A stretch of DNA of 64,000 nucleotides. Source: Ferruginibacter sp. (GTDB lineage: Bacteria > Bacteroidota > Bacteroidia > Chitinophagales > Chitinophagaceae). The notes below the pieces were generated by a model. That model did no database searches, was not told the origin of the DNA, and worked only from the letters and a program-made list of their open reading frames with translations. The stretch spans positions 558,001 to 622,000 of the forward strand of contig JAHBTO010000001.1 of assembly GCA_019638525.1 (NCBI GenBank). Reading direction: 5' to 3'. Position numbers and translations under genes: made by a program. Below, piece by piece: positions 44,780 to 54,720 of the stretch; the stretch's first letter is position 1; every line of letters starts with the position of its first letter.

Positions 44780-45865
44780 ATGAAAGAGACACCATTTACC
44801 CAAAAACATATTTCCTTAGGCGCTAAGATGGCTGAGTTTGCAGGCTATAATATGCCCATAAGTTACTCGGGCATAAATGATGAACATGCAGCCGTACGCA
44901 ACTCGGTAGGTGTATTTGATGTAAGCCATATGGGTGAATTTATTTTAAAAGGAGAAAATGCCCTTGACCTGATACAAAGGGTTACCAGCAACGATGCGGC
45001 TAAATTAACCGCCGGAAAAGCACAGTACAGTTGCTTTCCAAACAATGATGGCGGAATAGTAGATGACCTGATTGTATATTGCCTGGAAGAAAACAAAGCT
45101 TATATGCTGGTGGTTAATGCAAGTAATATTGAAAAAGACTGGAACTGGCTGCAACAGCATAATGATAAAGAAGTAGAGATGCATAATATATCTGATAAAA
45201 CAGCATTACTGGCCATACAGGGGCCCAATGCAACAAAAATAATGCAAACACTTACCGATGAAGATGTGATGAACCTTAAATATTACACTTTTACCAAAGG
45301 CACTTTTGCCAGAGTTAAAAATGTATTAATAAGCGCTACCGGTTATACCGGTGCAGGCGGAGTAGAAATTTATTTTGAAAATAAAGACAGTGATGCTGAT
45401 AAAATTTGGAATGCCATTTTTGATGCCGGCAAAAAAGCTGATATTAAACCTATTGGCCTGGGAGCAAGAGATACGCTGCGTTTAGAAATGGGATATTGCT
45501 TATATGGTAATGATATAGATGATACCACATCGCCGCTTGAAGCCGGCCTTGGCTGGATAACCAAATTTAGTAAAGACTTTACCAACCGGGCTTATTTTGA
45601 AAAACAAAAAGCTGAAGGCCTTAAAAAAAAGTTAGTGGGCTTTGAGCTGCTTGAAAAAGGCATTGCACGGCATGGTTATGATATAAAAACTTTTGAAGGC
45701 GCCATCATTGGCAGGGTTACATCGGGCACACAATCGCCAACACTTGGTAAGGCAATTGGCATGGGATATGTTGATAGTGATTTTGCTGCTCCTGATACTA
45801 TTATATATGTAAGCATCCGCAACACATTAACTAAGGCAAATGTGGTAAAGATGCCCTTTGTTTAG
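44780..45865 (+). CDS. gcvT: Glycine cleavage system T protein (aminomethyltransferase)
   Basis: A 361-residue folate-dependent enzyme that moves the methylene group from the lipoylated H protein to tetrahydrofolate, releasing ammonia. It shows [31 protein letters not shown], the Asp of the DVSHMGE motif, and [12 protein letters not shown] and the C-terminal [21 protein letters not shown]. The genes for P, H and L proteins are not here, so the system is dispersed. No glycine-riboswitch structure was seen in the 219 bases upstream; only a 5-bp CTGCT/AGCAG hairpin near 44748-44763. Confidence 0.97.
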   Translation: MKETPFTQKHISLGAKMAEFAGYNMPISYSGINDEHAAVRNSVGVFDVSHMGEFILKGENALDLIQRVTSNDAAKLTAGKAQYSCFPNNDGGIVDDLIVYCLEENKAYMLVVNASNIEKDWNWLQQHNDKEVEMHNISDKTALLAIQGPNATKIMQTLTDEDVMNLKYYTFTKGTFARVKNVLISATGYTGAGGVEIYFENKDSDADKIWNAIFDAGKKADIKPIGLGARDTLRLEMGYCLYGNDIDDTTSPLEAGLGWITKFSKDFTNRAYFEKQKAEGLKKKLVGFELLEKGIARHGYDIKTFEGAIIGRVTSGTQSPTLGKAIGMGYVDSDFAAPDTIIYVSIRNTLTKANVVKMPFV

Positions 45866-45895
45866 TATCGCCGCAGGCAATAAATAAGTTGTAAT

Positions 45896-46369
45896 ATGCC
45901 TAAAATTCATTTAACTTCTTTTATAAATGCACCTGTATACAGGGTGTTCGATTTAAGCCGGAGTATTAACCTGCACCAGATATCTGCTGCCGATACTAAC
46001 GAAAAAGCAATTGATGGTGTAATGAACGGCCTTATCAATATAAACGAAACGGTAACCTGGCAAGCCAGGCACCTTTTTAAAACAAGAAGATTCACTTCTA
46101 AAATTACAGCCATGCAAGCGCCTGTATTTTTTATTGACGAGATGATAAAGGGCGATTTTAAAAATTTTCATCACGAACATCATTTTAAGCAAGCCGAAAA
46201 CGGTACCATCATGATTGACCTGCTAAATTTTGAAAGCCCTTATGGCATCATCGGTAAATTGTTTAATAATATTTTCTTAAAAAATTACCTGCAAAAATTT
46301 TTAATAAAAAGAAATAAGGTAATTAAAGAATATGCCGAAACCCAAAAATGGAAAGCCGTTTTAAGTTAA
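45896..46369 (+). CDS. SRPBCC family protein
   Basis: A 157-residue protein of the START/Bet v1-like fold. The N-terminal KIHLTSFINAPVYRVFDLSRSI gives the first strand and the helix grip. The end is a long helix, NIFLKNYLQKFLIKRNKVIKEY. The fold forms a hydrophobic cavity for lipids or polycyclic ligands; members have very varied roles, some annotated as cell-division inhibitors. The gene starts 30 bases after gcvT and is followed within 8 bases by comB, so the three may form a transcript. Confidence 0.85.
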   Translation: MPKIHLTSFINAPVYRVFDLSRSINLHQISAADTNEKAIDGVMNGLININETVTWQARHLFKTRRFTSKITAMQAPVFFIDEMIKGDFKNFHHEHHFKQAENGTIMIDLLNFESPYGIIGKLFNNIFLKNYLQKFLIKRNKVIKEYAETQKWKAVLS

Positions 46370-46377
46370 TTTTAAAT

Positions 46378-47109
46378 ATGGAACCATCCCAACCCCAATT
46401 ATTTACCTGTTTATCTCCATCGCTGTTAAATTTATACGAAGTTGATAAAAGTATTGTTGTAATTATAGATGTGCTTAGGGCTACATCTACTATTGCCACT
46501 GCATTACACAATGGAGCCAAAGCTATCATCCCGGTTGACAGTGTTGCCGAATGCATTCGTATTGGTAAACAAATTGACAGTATAACTGCCGGTGAAAGAG
46601 ATGGCAAAATTGCCGAAGGCCTTGATTATGGCAATTCTCCATTTGAGTATCCCCGTGAATTTATTGAAGGTAAAACACTTGTACTTACCACTACCAATGG
46701 CACCAGGCTTTTACAACTTGCATTAGATAAAAATGCAAAAGGAATTGTTACCGGTTCGTTTCCAAACCTGTCGGCGGTTTGCAATTACCTGGTAGAACAA
46801 AATCAAAATATAATACTTGGTTGTGCTGCCTGGAAAAACAGGGTGAATATTGAAGATATGCTATTTGCAGGCGCCGTAATTGACCGTATTAATAAACATT
46901 TTTCAATCAATTGCGATTCATCGCAAATTGCATTAACCATGTATAATACCGCAAAACCAAATCTTTTTGATTTTATGAAATCAAAAAATGCATCGCATTA
47001 CCAGCGCCTTTCGGGATTTGGTTTACAAAAAGATATACAATATTGCCTTACCCAGGATGTTGCCAATACATTGATAGTATATGAAGATGGGAAACTGCTG
47101 GCAAAATAA
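46378..47109 (+). CDS. comB: 2-phosphosulfolactate phosphatase
   Basis: A 243-residue phosphatase of the ComB family that removes phosphate from 2-phosphosulfolactate. The start is the ATG at 46378, 8 bases after the SRPBCC stop. An upstream ATG at 46348 would overlap that gene by 22 bases. Motifs include VVIIDVLRATSTIATAL (metal-binding region), EGLDYGNSPFEY and LTTTNGTRLLQLA. In methanogens the product leads to coenzyme M; in bacteria it feeds sulfolactate or sulfonate metabolism. No ComA homologue is in the window. Confidence 0.92.
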   Translation: MEPSQPQLFTCLSPSLLNLYEVDKSIVVIIDVLRATSTIATALHNGAKAIIPVDSVAECIRIGKQIDSITAGERDGKIAEGLDYGNSPFEYPREFIEGKTLVLTTTNGTRLLQLALDKNAKGIVTGSFPNLSAVCNYLVEQNQNIILGCAAWKNRVNIEDMLFAGAVIDRINKHFSINCDSSQIALTMYNTAKPNLFDFMKSKNASHYQRLSGFGLQKDIQYCLTQDVANTLIVYEDGKLLAK

Positions 47110-47171
47110 TATCCATTAAAAATTAATACAAGCTTTAAACAAAATACTGGCGATGCCACCTATAAAACTTG

Positions 47172-47202
47172 TTGAAAGATTTTAAAGCCTGCCTTATTTT
47201 TG
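47172..47202 (+). promoter_or_regulatory. Promoter for the SWIM/SNF2 helicase gene
   Basis: TTG (47172-47174), a 20-base spacer, then TATTTTTG (47195-47202), an exact TAnnTTTG box; a second overlapping box TATTTTTG follows one base later. The leader to the ATG at 47297 would be nearly 90 bases. Confidence 0.5.
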
Positions 47203-47296
47203 TTATTTTTGCAAATTGCCTTTTTCAGAAAAAACGCTTGAAAAAAATTGTTATAAAACATTAAAATCTGAAATCCTAAATCGGCAATTATAAATA

Positions 47297-50200
47297 ATGG
47301 CTTTACCGCACCTTATAAAATATGTTTATAATAACGGCAACGATGAAGTGATACGTCGTGGTAAAAAAATTCATGCCCAGGGTTTTGTTGAACTGGTAGA
47401 ACACGACCAGCTCATGAGCGGCATCGTATTCAGGGTTAAAGACGATAGCTATGCCACATTTTACAAAGTGTATATTCAAAAATACACCGATGCAAAATCA
47501 ATGACGGTGCGCTGCTCCTGCCCTTACAACCTGGGCGATATTTGCCGTCATGAGGCTGCTGCATTACTACGTTTACAGGATATGGTTGATAAAAATATGC
47601 TGGGTAATACCAATATTCAATACAACCAACGGCATACAGTTGCCAAAATGAAACATATTGACTTAAAGATGATAAAACTGCTATCATCGCCTGGAATATA
47701 TGCCGAAGCAGAAAATATTTTACGCAGTACCAAAGCCAATATTTTAAAAGCAGCCGATGAACGTGTGGAAGCTGAGTTGCAGATTAATGGAGAAATTTTT
47801 CCGCTGGTGATTCAAAAAAACGATGAAAGGAATTTTGATACTTCCTGCAAATGCAGCGAAACCGAACACCCGCTTTGCGAACACAAAACCTTACTATTTC
47901 TACAATTGCTGGATGCTTATGGCGCCAATTATTTTGATACCATACGTAACTGGGATAAAGAAAAAAATAAGCTGTTACAAATGTATGGTTACAGCCTGCA
48001 AGATGACCTGGAAGGCAAATTTGAATTTACTTATAAAGATGGCAAACCATACTTAAAATTACTTGATACTTCAATAAAAAGAGTAACAGCAAATGTTACA
48101 TCCGCCAAGCCTACAGAAGTTTTTATAGTACCCAATGTACCAAACGAAGAAATTGTTTTGGCTGAGCAACCTGCAAAAAAATTAGGCCTTGTTTTTAATT
48201 TCAATGCATCTTCTTATCCTTATTTTATAGTAGATGCCGTGCAGGGAGAAACTGATGAAGAACAACAAAAATTTATTGGTAAAGTAGAAAAACTTGACCT
48301 GGCAAAATTTGTAAATACAGAACCGTTTAGTGAAGATGATAAACAACTGTTGCAACAGGTACGTAAATTACAAAGCAGCGAAATAAATAAATACCTCAAT
48401 CGAAACTCTCCCTTTAGTGGTATTTGGGATAACATCATTCATGTAGATGGTGATGATTTACCCGATGACACAAAAGCACTGATTGGTGAATACCTTCAGC
48501 CAAAACTTAAAAAAATTTTTGAAGAACAGGCTGGCAACAATTTTATTTATTACCTGCCAAAGGGAAAACAATTTACTACTAACAATCTTGTAGAAGCAGA
48601 AGTTAGCAACCACTTTATTGCCCCTGTTTTTAAAGTAATGGCAAATGGTAATCAATTTAAAATTAACTGTGCAGTAAAATTAACTAACAGCACTGCTTCT
48701 TTTGCCAACAATGAATGTAGCAGTAGCCTGCTTTATTTATATGATGATGTTTTGTACCTGTGGCAACAAGCAGAAGATATTTTGCAGGCAGAAAAATTTT
48801 TAAAAGAAGGAGATATAACGCTCAATAAAGAAAATTGGGCCGATAAAATGAAGACCGTTATAATGCCTTTAACCAAAGATTACCATGTTGAGTTTGACAA
48901 AAGCCTGGTAAGGGAAATTAAAAGCGGCGATCCGGAAATTAAATTACAATTGCAGGAAAAAGGCGACTATTTGTTGTTTCAGCCAATTTATACTTATAAA
49001 GGTTTTGAAACCAGGCCTACAGATAAAGAAAACATCATTATCCCCGATGGTGATAAGATATTGATTATTGAACGTAACCTAGAAGCTGAAGAAACTTTTC
49101 TTAAAAAATTAGAAAACCTACATTCGTTATTTGTGCGCCCGGGCGATAATAAAAACACACTTGTGTTAAAAGGCGCCGATGTATTACGAAACAACTGGTT
49201 CTTTTTATTTATGGATGCTATGAACGAAATGAAAGTACCGGTATTTGGTTTTGAAGCTTTACGCAATTTTAGATTTAACACAGCCAGGCCCAACACACAT
49301 ATACATGTAAGCAGCGGACTTGATTGGTTTGATGCCAAAGTGGAAATTGAATTTGGCAAACAACGGGTGGGTATTGATGAAATAAAATCGGCGCTGCTAA
49401 ACAAGCAATCTTTTGTTCAGTTAGGCGATGGTACGCTTGGTATATTGCCCGACGAATGGCTGAAACGGTATTCGTTGCTTTTTAAAGTAGGCGATGGAAA
49501 GGCTAACCAGCTTCGCTTGTCGAAATATCACATGAGTGTTATTGATGAGTTGTATGAAAACAGGGATGCAAACGAGTTGAGTTTTGAATTAGATGAAAAA
49601 TATGAACGCCTTAAAGAGTTTAAAAATATACCACAAACAGCCGCTCCTGAACATTTACAAACTATTTTGCGTCCATATCAAACAGCAGGTTTTCAATGGT
49701 TGAATTATTTAAATGATGTAGGCTGGGGCGGCATACTGGCCGATGATATGGGTTTGGGTAAAACCATACAGGCATTAAGCATGCTGCATCATTATAAAGA
49801 AATCAACGGCAGTTTAATATCTATAGTGGTTTGCCCCACTACATTAATTTATAACTGGAAAAGCGAAGTAGAAAAATTTACCCCATCTTTAAATTGGTAT
49901 ATACACCACGGCGGCGTACGTACAAGAGATGTGGAAGAACTAAAGAAACACAACATCATTATTACCACGTATGGTACTTTGCGCAGCGATATACAATTAC
50001 TACTGAAATTGAATTTTGATTATGTGATACTCGATGAAAGCCAGGCCATAAAAAACCCTGCATCAAAAGTTGCAAAGGCAGCATCTTTATTAAATGCAAA
50101 AAACAGGCTTTGTATGAGCGGTACGCCTTTACAAAACAACACTTTTGACATTTTTGCCCAAATGAATTTTTTAAACCCCGGCTTACTGGGCAATGTTGAA

Positions 50201-51055
50201 TTTTTCAGAAACGAATTTGCAACACCAATTGATAAATTTGGCGAGCAGGAACAAAAAGAACATTTACGAAAACTTTTATACCCGTTCATTTTACGGCGTA
50301 CCAAAGAACAGGTTGCCAAAGACCTTCCCGAAAAAACAGAAACCATCTTGTTTTGCGAAATGGAAGATGAACAACGCAAACTGTACGAAGCCTACCGTAA
50401 CAGTTACCGGGAGAAAATTTTGGGCACCATCGATCAGCAGGGCATTGCAAAATCGCAATTAACCATATTGCAGGGGCTGATGAAGCTGCGGCAGATATGC
50501 GATAGCCCGGCCATTTTAAACGAAGAAGAAAAATATCCCAATCATTCCATCAAACTGGATGAACTGGCTCGTGAAATTGAAGAAAATATTGGCAACCACA
50601 AAGCATTGATATTCTCGCAATTTTTAGGCATGCTTGCTTTAATAAAAAAGAAACTGATAAAAGACAATATCCCGTTTGAATATTTTGATGGAAGTACATC
50701 GGCCACAGATAGGGAAAAAGCTATACAGAATTTTCAGAACAACGATGAGTGCAGGGTATTTCTTATTTCGCTTAAGGCCGGTGGCGTAGGTTTAAACCTT
50801 ACAGCCGCCGATTATGTGTATATTGTTGACCCCTGGTGGAACCCTGCTGTAGAGCAACAAGCTATTGACAGAACACACCGTATTGGGCAAACGAAAAATA
50901 TTTTTGCCTACCGCATGATTTGTGTGGATACTATTGAAGACAAAATCTTACAATTACAGGAAAAGAAAAAACAATTAGCCAGCGACCTCATAGCCGATGA
51001 TGCCGGATTTGTAAAAGCACTTACAAAATCAGATGTAGAGTACCTGTTCAGTTAA
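47297..51055 (+). CDS. SNF2-family DEAD/DEAH-box helicase with tandem SWIM zinc motifs
   Basis: A 1252-residue Swi2/Snf2 ATPase. Two CxC-x7-CxH SWIM motifs are visible in the N-terminal part, at residue 73 (CSCPYNLGDICRH) and 184 (CKCSETEHPLCEH). The ~800-1250 region is the helicase core: ADDMGLGKTIQAL (motif I), LDESQAIKN (II, DESQ variant), MSGTPLQNN (III), FSQFLGM and a C-terminal VGLNLTAADYVYIVDPWWNPAVEQQAIDRTHRIGQ (V-VI). These proteins act on nucleoprotein or RNA polymerase complexes using ATP. The single-gene context gives no further clue. Two SWIM motifs are notable, as many homologues show one. Confidence 0.94.
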   Translation: MALPHLIKYVYNNGNDEVIRRGKKIHAQGFVELVEHDQLMSGIVFRVKDDSYATFYKVYIQKYTDAKSMTVRCSCPYNLGDICRHEAAALLRLQDMVDKNMLGNTNIQYNQRHTVAKMKHIDLKMIKLLSSPGIYAEAENILRSTKANILKAADERVEAELQINGEIFPLVIQKNDERNFDTSCKCSETEHPLCEHKTLLFLQLLDAYGANYFDTIRNWDKEKNKLLQMYGYSLQDDLEGKFEFTYKDGKPYLKLLDTSIKRVTANVTSAKPTEVFIVPNVPNEEIVLAEQPAKKLGLVFNFNASSYPYFIVDAVQGETDEEQQKFIGKVEKLDLAKFVNTEPFSEDDKQLLQQVRKLQSSEINKYLNRNSPFSGIWDNIIHVDGDDLPDDTKALIGEYLQPKLKKIFEEQAGNNFIYYLPKGKQFTTNNLVEAEVSNHFIAPVFKVMANGNQFKINCAVKLTNSTASFANNECSSSLLYLYDDVLYLWQQAEDILQAEKFLKEGDITLNKENWADKMKTVIMPLTKDYHVEFDKSLVREIKSGDPEIKLQLQEKGDYLLFQPIYTYKGFETRPTDKENIIIPDGDKILIIERNLEAEETFLKKLENLHSLFVRPGDNKNTLVLKGADVLRNNWFFLFMDAMNEMKVPVFGFEALRNFRFNTARPNTHIHVSSGLDWFDAKVEIEFGKQRVGIDEIKSALLNKQSFVQLGDGTLGILPDEWLKRYSLLFKVGDGKANQLRLSKYHMSVIDELYENRDANELSFELDEKYERLKEFKNIPQTAAPEHLQTILRPYQTAGFQWLNYLNDVGWGGILADDMGLGKTIQALSMLHHYKEINGSLISIVVCPTTLIYNWKSEVEKFTPSLNWYIHHGGVRTRDVEELKKHNIIITTYGTLRSDIQLLLKLNFDYVILDESQAIKNPASKVAKAASLLNAKNRLCMSGTPLQNNTFDIFAQMNFLNPGLLGNVEFFRNEFATPIDKFGEQEQKEHLRKLLYPFILRRTKEQVAKDLPEKTETILFCEMEDEQRKLYEAYRNSYREKILGTIDQQGIAKSQLTILQGLMKLRQICDSPAILNEEEKYPNHSIKLDELAREIEENIGNHKALIFSQFLGMLALIKKKLIKDNIPFEYFDGSTSATDREKAIQNFQNNDECRVFLISLKAGGVGLNLTAADYVYIVDPWWNPAVEQQAIDRTHRIGQTKNIFAYRMICVDTIEDKILQLQEKKKQLASDLIADDAGFVKALTKSDVEYLFS

Positions 51056-51169
51056 GTTTTTTTGCAACAGAACGACATTAAAAATTCTTTTAAAATAAGT
51101 TTTGTGTTTGGTTAAAATTGCAATTCAAATCTTAACTTCCTGCTTTAACTTTAATAAAACAATTGCTTA

Positions 51170-51619
51170 ATGAAAAATCTTTTTGATAAAGAAACGTACA
51201 CAGAAATTATTAACCGTATCAGCAAGCTTACTCCGCAATCGCAACGCCAATGGGGTAAAATGACAGTAAGCCAGATGCTGGCACATTGCAAAGAAGCATT
51301 TACAGTTCCGTTAAGCGATAAAAAGTTACCCCGTATTTTCATGGGCAGGCTTATAGGTTGGGCTTTTAAAAAAATGTTGTACAACGACAAGCCCTGGAAA
51401 AGAAACCTGCCAACTGCACCCAATTTTTTGATAAAAGATGATAGGGATTTTGAAAAAGAAAAACTGGAGCTAACAGAATTGATAAACCAATTTTACAATG
51501 GAGGGCCTGCTAATGTGGGTAAATTTCCGCACCCCATGTTTGGCACATATACCAGCGAGCAGTGGGGTAAAAGTATGTACAAACACCTCGATCATCACTT
51601 TACACAATTTGGTGTATAA
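51170..51619 (+). CDS. DUF1569 domain protein
   Basis: A 149-residue protein of the DUF1569 (DinB-like four-helix) family. It shows RISKLTPQSQRQWGKMTVSQMLAHCKEAF, then HPMFGTYTSEQWGKSMYKHLDHHFTQFG, which supplies the family His residues (AHC, HLDHH) of a likely metal site. The fold is shared with DinB/YfiT metalloenzymes, some of which use thiols such as bacillithiol. No substrate is known. It is convergent with the aminotransferase gene, 43 bases away. Confidence 0.88.
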   Translation: MKNLFDKETYTEIINRISKLTPQSQRQWGKMTVSQMLAHCKEAFTVPLSDKKLPRIFMGRLIGWAFKKMLYNDKPWKRNLPTAPNFLIKDDRDFEKEKLELTELINQFYNGGPANVGKFPHPMFGTYTSEQWGKSMYKHLDHHFTQFGV

Positions 51620-51662
51620 CTTAAACAGGAATTGTATCGGTAACAAGTAATTGAACCATCCA

Positions 51663-52811
51663 TTACAATTTCATCAGCCTGTTAACCGCTTCTTCAAGCG
51701 TGCTCTCTTTTTTTGCAAAACAAAAACGTAAAACCTTATTGTCTTGCCCGTTTTTATAAAATGCCGAAGCCGGTATGGTTGCTACTCCATATTCTTTTGT
51801 TAGGCGTACGGCAAAATCTTTTTCGCTTTCATGGCTAATGCTTTTGTAACTGTATAATTGAAAATAACTACCGTACGATGGTAATGGCTTAAATTTTGTT
51901 TGTTTCATCAGCTGTAACAGGTAATCTCTTTTTTGTTGTAAAAAAGTTCCCAACTGCAGGTATTTATCTTTTTGTTTTAAATACTCAGCCAGGGCATATT
52001 GTACCGGGCTGTTACAACTAAAACAGTTAAACTGGTGTATTTTTCTAAACTCTTTCATAAGTGCTGTAGGCGCCACACAATAACCCATCTTCCAGCCGGT
52101 GCAATGATAAACCTTGCCAAACGAAAAACAAACAAAACTTCTTTCATACAAATCGGGGTAGCGCAACATGCTCTCATGTTTTTTCCCATCAAAAATCAAA
52201 TGCTCATAAACTTCATCGCATAAAATAAAAATGCCTGTATTTTTTACAATGTTTTGTAGGGCTATAATATCATTAGTGCTAAGCAGCGCTCCTGTAGGGT
52301 TGTGTGGCGTGTTAAGCATAATTAGTTTGGTACGGGTGGTTATTTTTTGCTTTACCAAATCCCAGTCAATACTGTAGTTGGGATAAACCAACGGTATCAA
52401 TACTGGTATAGCACCATTCATTTCAATGGTAGGTATGTAACAATCATAAGCTGGTTCAAAAACAATCACTTCATCGCCGGGTTGTAAAATAGCGGTGAGC
52501 GCTGTGTAAATGGCGTAAGTGCCACCGGGTGTAATGGTTATCTCTGTGTCGGGACGAACATTGTTTGTATAGAGTGTAGAAATTTTTTCGGCTATTTGTT
52601 CACGTAAAACCTTCAGGCCGTTCATGTGTACATATTGGTTATGCCCCTGCTGCATAGCTTCGTTTACCAAGGCTACCAGTTGGTCGTCCATCAAAAAATC
52701 AGGAAACCCCTGCCCCAGGTTAATAGCTTTGTGTTCATTAGCCAATACACTCATCTCCGTAAAAATGGTTATTCCTGCGGTGGGTAGTTTGCTTGTAATG
52801 GTAGGTTGCAA
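51663..52811 (-). CDS. PLP-dependent aminotransferase (methionine/kynurenine type, fold I)
   Basis: A class I/II aminotransferase of about 382 residues, close to the YbdL methionine aminotransferase group. It shows KAINLGQGFPDF, TPGGTYAIYTALTA, NTPHNPTGA, the PLP-lysine in SFGKVYHCTGWKMGY, and a final VLRFCFAKKESTLEEA. The start is a TTG at 52811: family members begin just before SKLPTAGITIFTEMS, while the longer frame to 52847 runs through a -7 box TATATTTG (minus, 52832-52839). The start lies inside the 3' end of the transglutaminase-like gene, overlapping it by 43 bases. Amino-group donor and acceptor are inferred only at family level. Confidence 0.88.
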   Translation of the reverse strand: MQPTITSKLPTAGITIFTEMSVLANEHKAINLGQGFPDFLMDDQLVALVNEAMQQGHNQYVHMNGLKVLREQIAEKISTLYTNNVRPDTEITITPGGTYAIYTALTAILQPGDEVIVFEPAYDCYIPTIEMNGAIPVLIPLVYPNYSIDWDLVKQKITTRTKLIMLNTPHNPTGALLSTNDIIALQNIVKNTGIFILCDEVYEHLIFDGKKHESMLRYPDLYERSFVCFSFGKVYHCTGWKMGYCVAPTALMKEFRKIHQFNCFSCNSPVQYALAEYLKQKDKYLQLGTFLQQKRDYLLQLMKQTKFKPLPSYGSYFQLYSYKSISHESEKDFAVRLTKEYGVATIPASAFYKNGQDNKVLRFCFAKKESTLEEAVNRLMKL

Positions 52812-53581
52812 GTATTGGTTTTTTTTCTGTTCAAATATACAAACCAAAGCAATGGGAATAAGAATGCAATTCTTGAAAGCACCTTTGTAATTTTTTGAAA
52901 AAGTAATGCATGGGCGCCGGGCTTTTCATCAATTTTTCCGTATTTGATTTTAACCGGGTTACCAAATGTGGTAGATACCCATTTTGAATCTTTATTATAA
53001 GCAATAGCAAGAGAGTCGGGACTATGCAGCCATTTTTCATTTACCCGTTGTTCATCGGCAATAACAGGTTCAAGGTTTGAGTCAAAATAGGTCCATTTAC
53101 CATCTATATAACTTTGTATGGCAAAATGTTTGGGCCAAAATACAACCCGGCAATTCAAGCCTTTATCTTCCAGCAGTTCAAATAAAACCATATTTTGCTG
53201 CCCACAGTAACCGTATGGCCTTGTAAGTATATCATCGGCTGTAATTTTTGAAGAGAGGAATAGCCCGGTGGTTTTTTGCGCTACTGATGCTATCCAGTTT
53301 TCATCAAGGTTTTGTGTGGCGTATTTATGATAAAACCTGTCGGAAATTACGTTTTTAGCAAGAATGGCATAGCCTAAAGAGCCTTGTGGTATTTTTTTAA
53401 CTTCGGCAATACTATCAACATAAGTTTCAAGTTTTTGCAACGAATTTAATTTCAATAATGAAGCGTCAAATTTTTCATTTAATAAAAGCGGCTCATCGTC
53501 TTCTACAATATTATAATCAATAAAATTGAGGGATAAAAACAATAGAGATAAAACCAACAATGAATATTTCAGATATTTCAT
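52769..53581 (-). CDS. Transglutaminase-like superfamily protein
   Basis: A 270-residue protein. An N-terminal membrane segment (YSLLVLSLLFLSLNFI) puts the rest outside the cytoplasm. The core carries the papain-like triad Cys in YGYCGQQN, His in WPKHFAIQ and Asp in YFDSNLEPV. A second hydrophobic segment near the end (IAFLFPLLWFVYLN) gives two membrane anchors. Such enzymes cross-link, deamidate or cleave proteins; the substrate is unknown. The stop lies 43 bases inside the following aminotransferase gene, unusual for genes of unrelated function. Confidence 0.85.
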   Translation of the reverse strand: MKYLKYSLLVLSLLFLSLNFIDYNIVEDDEPLLLNEKFDASLLKLNSLQKLETYVDSIAEVKKIPQGSLGYAILAKNVISDRFYHKYATQNLDENWIASVAQKTTGLFLSSKITADDILTRPYGYCGQQNMVLFELLEDKGLNCRVVFWPKHFAIQSYIDGKWTYFDSNLEPVIADEQRVNEKWLHSPDSLAIAYNKDSKWVSTTFGNPVKIKYGKIDEKPGAHALLFQKITKVLSRIAFLFPLLWFVYLNRKKTNTCNLPLQANYPPQE

Positions 53582-53636
53582 AAGGAATTTGGGGTTTAAA
53601 ACCGGCCATCAACACACATTATCAATGTGCAAGTTA

Positions 53637-54719
53637 CTATAAATATTTGTCTCCCTTGTTTCTTTTTATCTCAGCCACATATTCTTTTATTTCCTGTTCT
53701 TTGTTTTTCTTACAAATAAGTAACACATCATCGGTATCTACAATAACAAATTCATCAAGGCCTTGCAGCACTATCAGCTTTCCTTTACTTTCGTGCACCA
53801 TATTGTTGGTGGCGTCTATCACCATTACATTATTGCCTGCCACTGCATTGCCCAAGTAGTCTTTCTCCAGGTTTTCATACGTGCTTGCCCAGGTACCCAA
53901 ATCGCTCCACCCAAAAGATGATGGTATGATATATACATTATCGGCTTTTTCCATAATGCCGTAATCGATGCTTATGTTTACACAAAGCGGGTAAATACGT
54001 TCAATAGCATCTTGTTCCCTGTTGCTGTTAAAATGTTTTTTTTCTGCTTCAAACACTTCGGCTATTTCGGGTAAATATTTTTCAAACGCTTTAATAATGT
54101 TTTTTACCTGCCAAACAAAAATGCCTGCGTTCCATAAAAAATCTCCGCTTGCTATGAAAGTTTTTGCAAGTTCAAGGTCGGGTTTTTCGGTAAATGTTTT
54201 AACCTTAAAAACATTGTTGCCAACGGGTTGCTGATCGTACTGTATATATCCGTAACCGGTATTAGGATGTGTGGGTTGTATGCCAAGTGTAACCAATGCT
54301 TTTATGTTTTCGGTAAACTGCAGGGCATCGGTACATATTTTTTTAAATCCCTTTTCGTCGGTTATCAAATGGTCGGATGGAGCACAAATAAGATTTGCTT
54401 CTGCATTTAATTTTTGCAATTTATAAGATATATATGCTACGCATGGCGCCGTGTTTTTGCGGGATGGTTCGCACAAAATATTTTCAACGGGCAATTGCGG
54501 TAACTGCCGGGCTACTATATCTTTGTACTGCTCAAAAGTTACCACGTAAATATTTTCGGCTGGTATAAATGTTGCAAACCTATCGTATGTGGCTTGTATT
54601 AATGTGCGGCCTGTATTTAAAATATCCAGGAACTGTTTTGGGTAATCGGTACGGCTAATAGGCCAAAACCTGCTGCCAATACCGCCTGCCATGATGGCTA
54701 CATAATTATTCTTATTCAT
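53637..54719 (-). CDS. manC: Mannose-1-phosphate guanylyltransferase
   Basis: A 360-residue nucleotidyltransferase that makes GDP-mannose from mannose-1-phosphate and GTP. The signature AGGIGSRFWPISR, PKQFLDI and later CAPSDHLI and FTEKPDLELA fit the family. The C-terminal isomerase domain of bifunctional ManC enzymes is absent, so it is a stand-alone GMP. The kdsD gene starts upstream and its stop is one base from this start. GDP-mannose and Kdo precursors together point to envelope polysaccharide synthesis. Confidence 0.94.
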   Translation of the reverse strand: MNKNNYVAIMAGGIGSRFWPISRTDYPKQFLDILNTGRTLIQATYDRFATFIPAENIYVVTFEQYKDIVARQLPQLPVENILCEPSRKNTAPCVAYISYKLQKLNAEANLICAPSDHLITDEKGFKKICTDALQFTENIKALVTLGIQPTHPNTGYGYIQYDQQPVGNNVFKVKTFTEKPDLELAKTFIASGDFLWNAGIFVWQVKNIIKAFEKYLPEIAEVFEAEKKHFNSNREQDAIERIYPLCVNISIDYGIMEKADNVYIIPSSFGWSDLGTWASTYENLEKDYLGNAVAGNNVMVIDATNNMVHESKGKLIVLQGLDEFVIVDTDDVLLICKKNKEQEIKEYVAEIKRNKGDKYL

Positions 54720-54720
54720 G

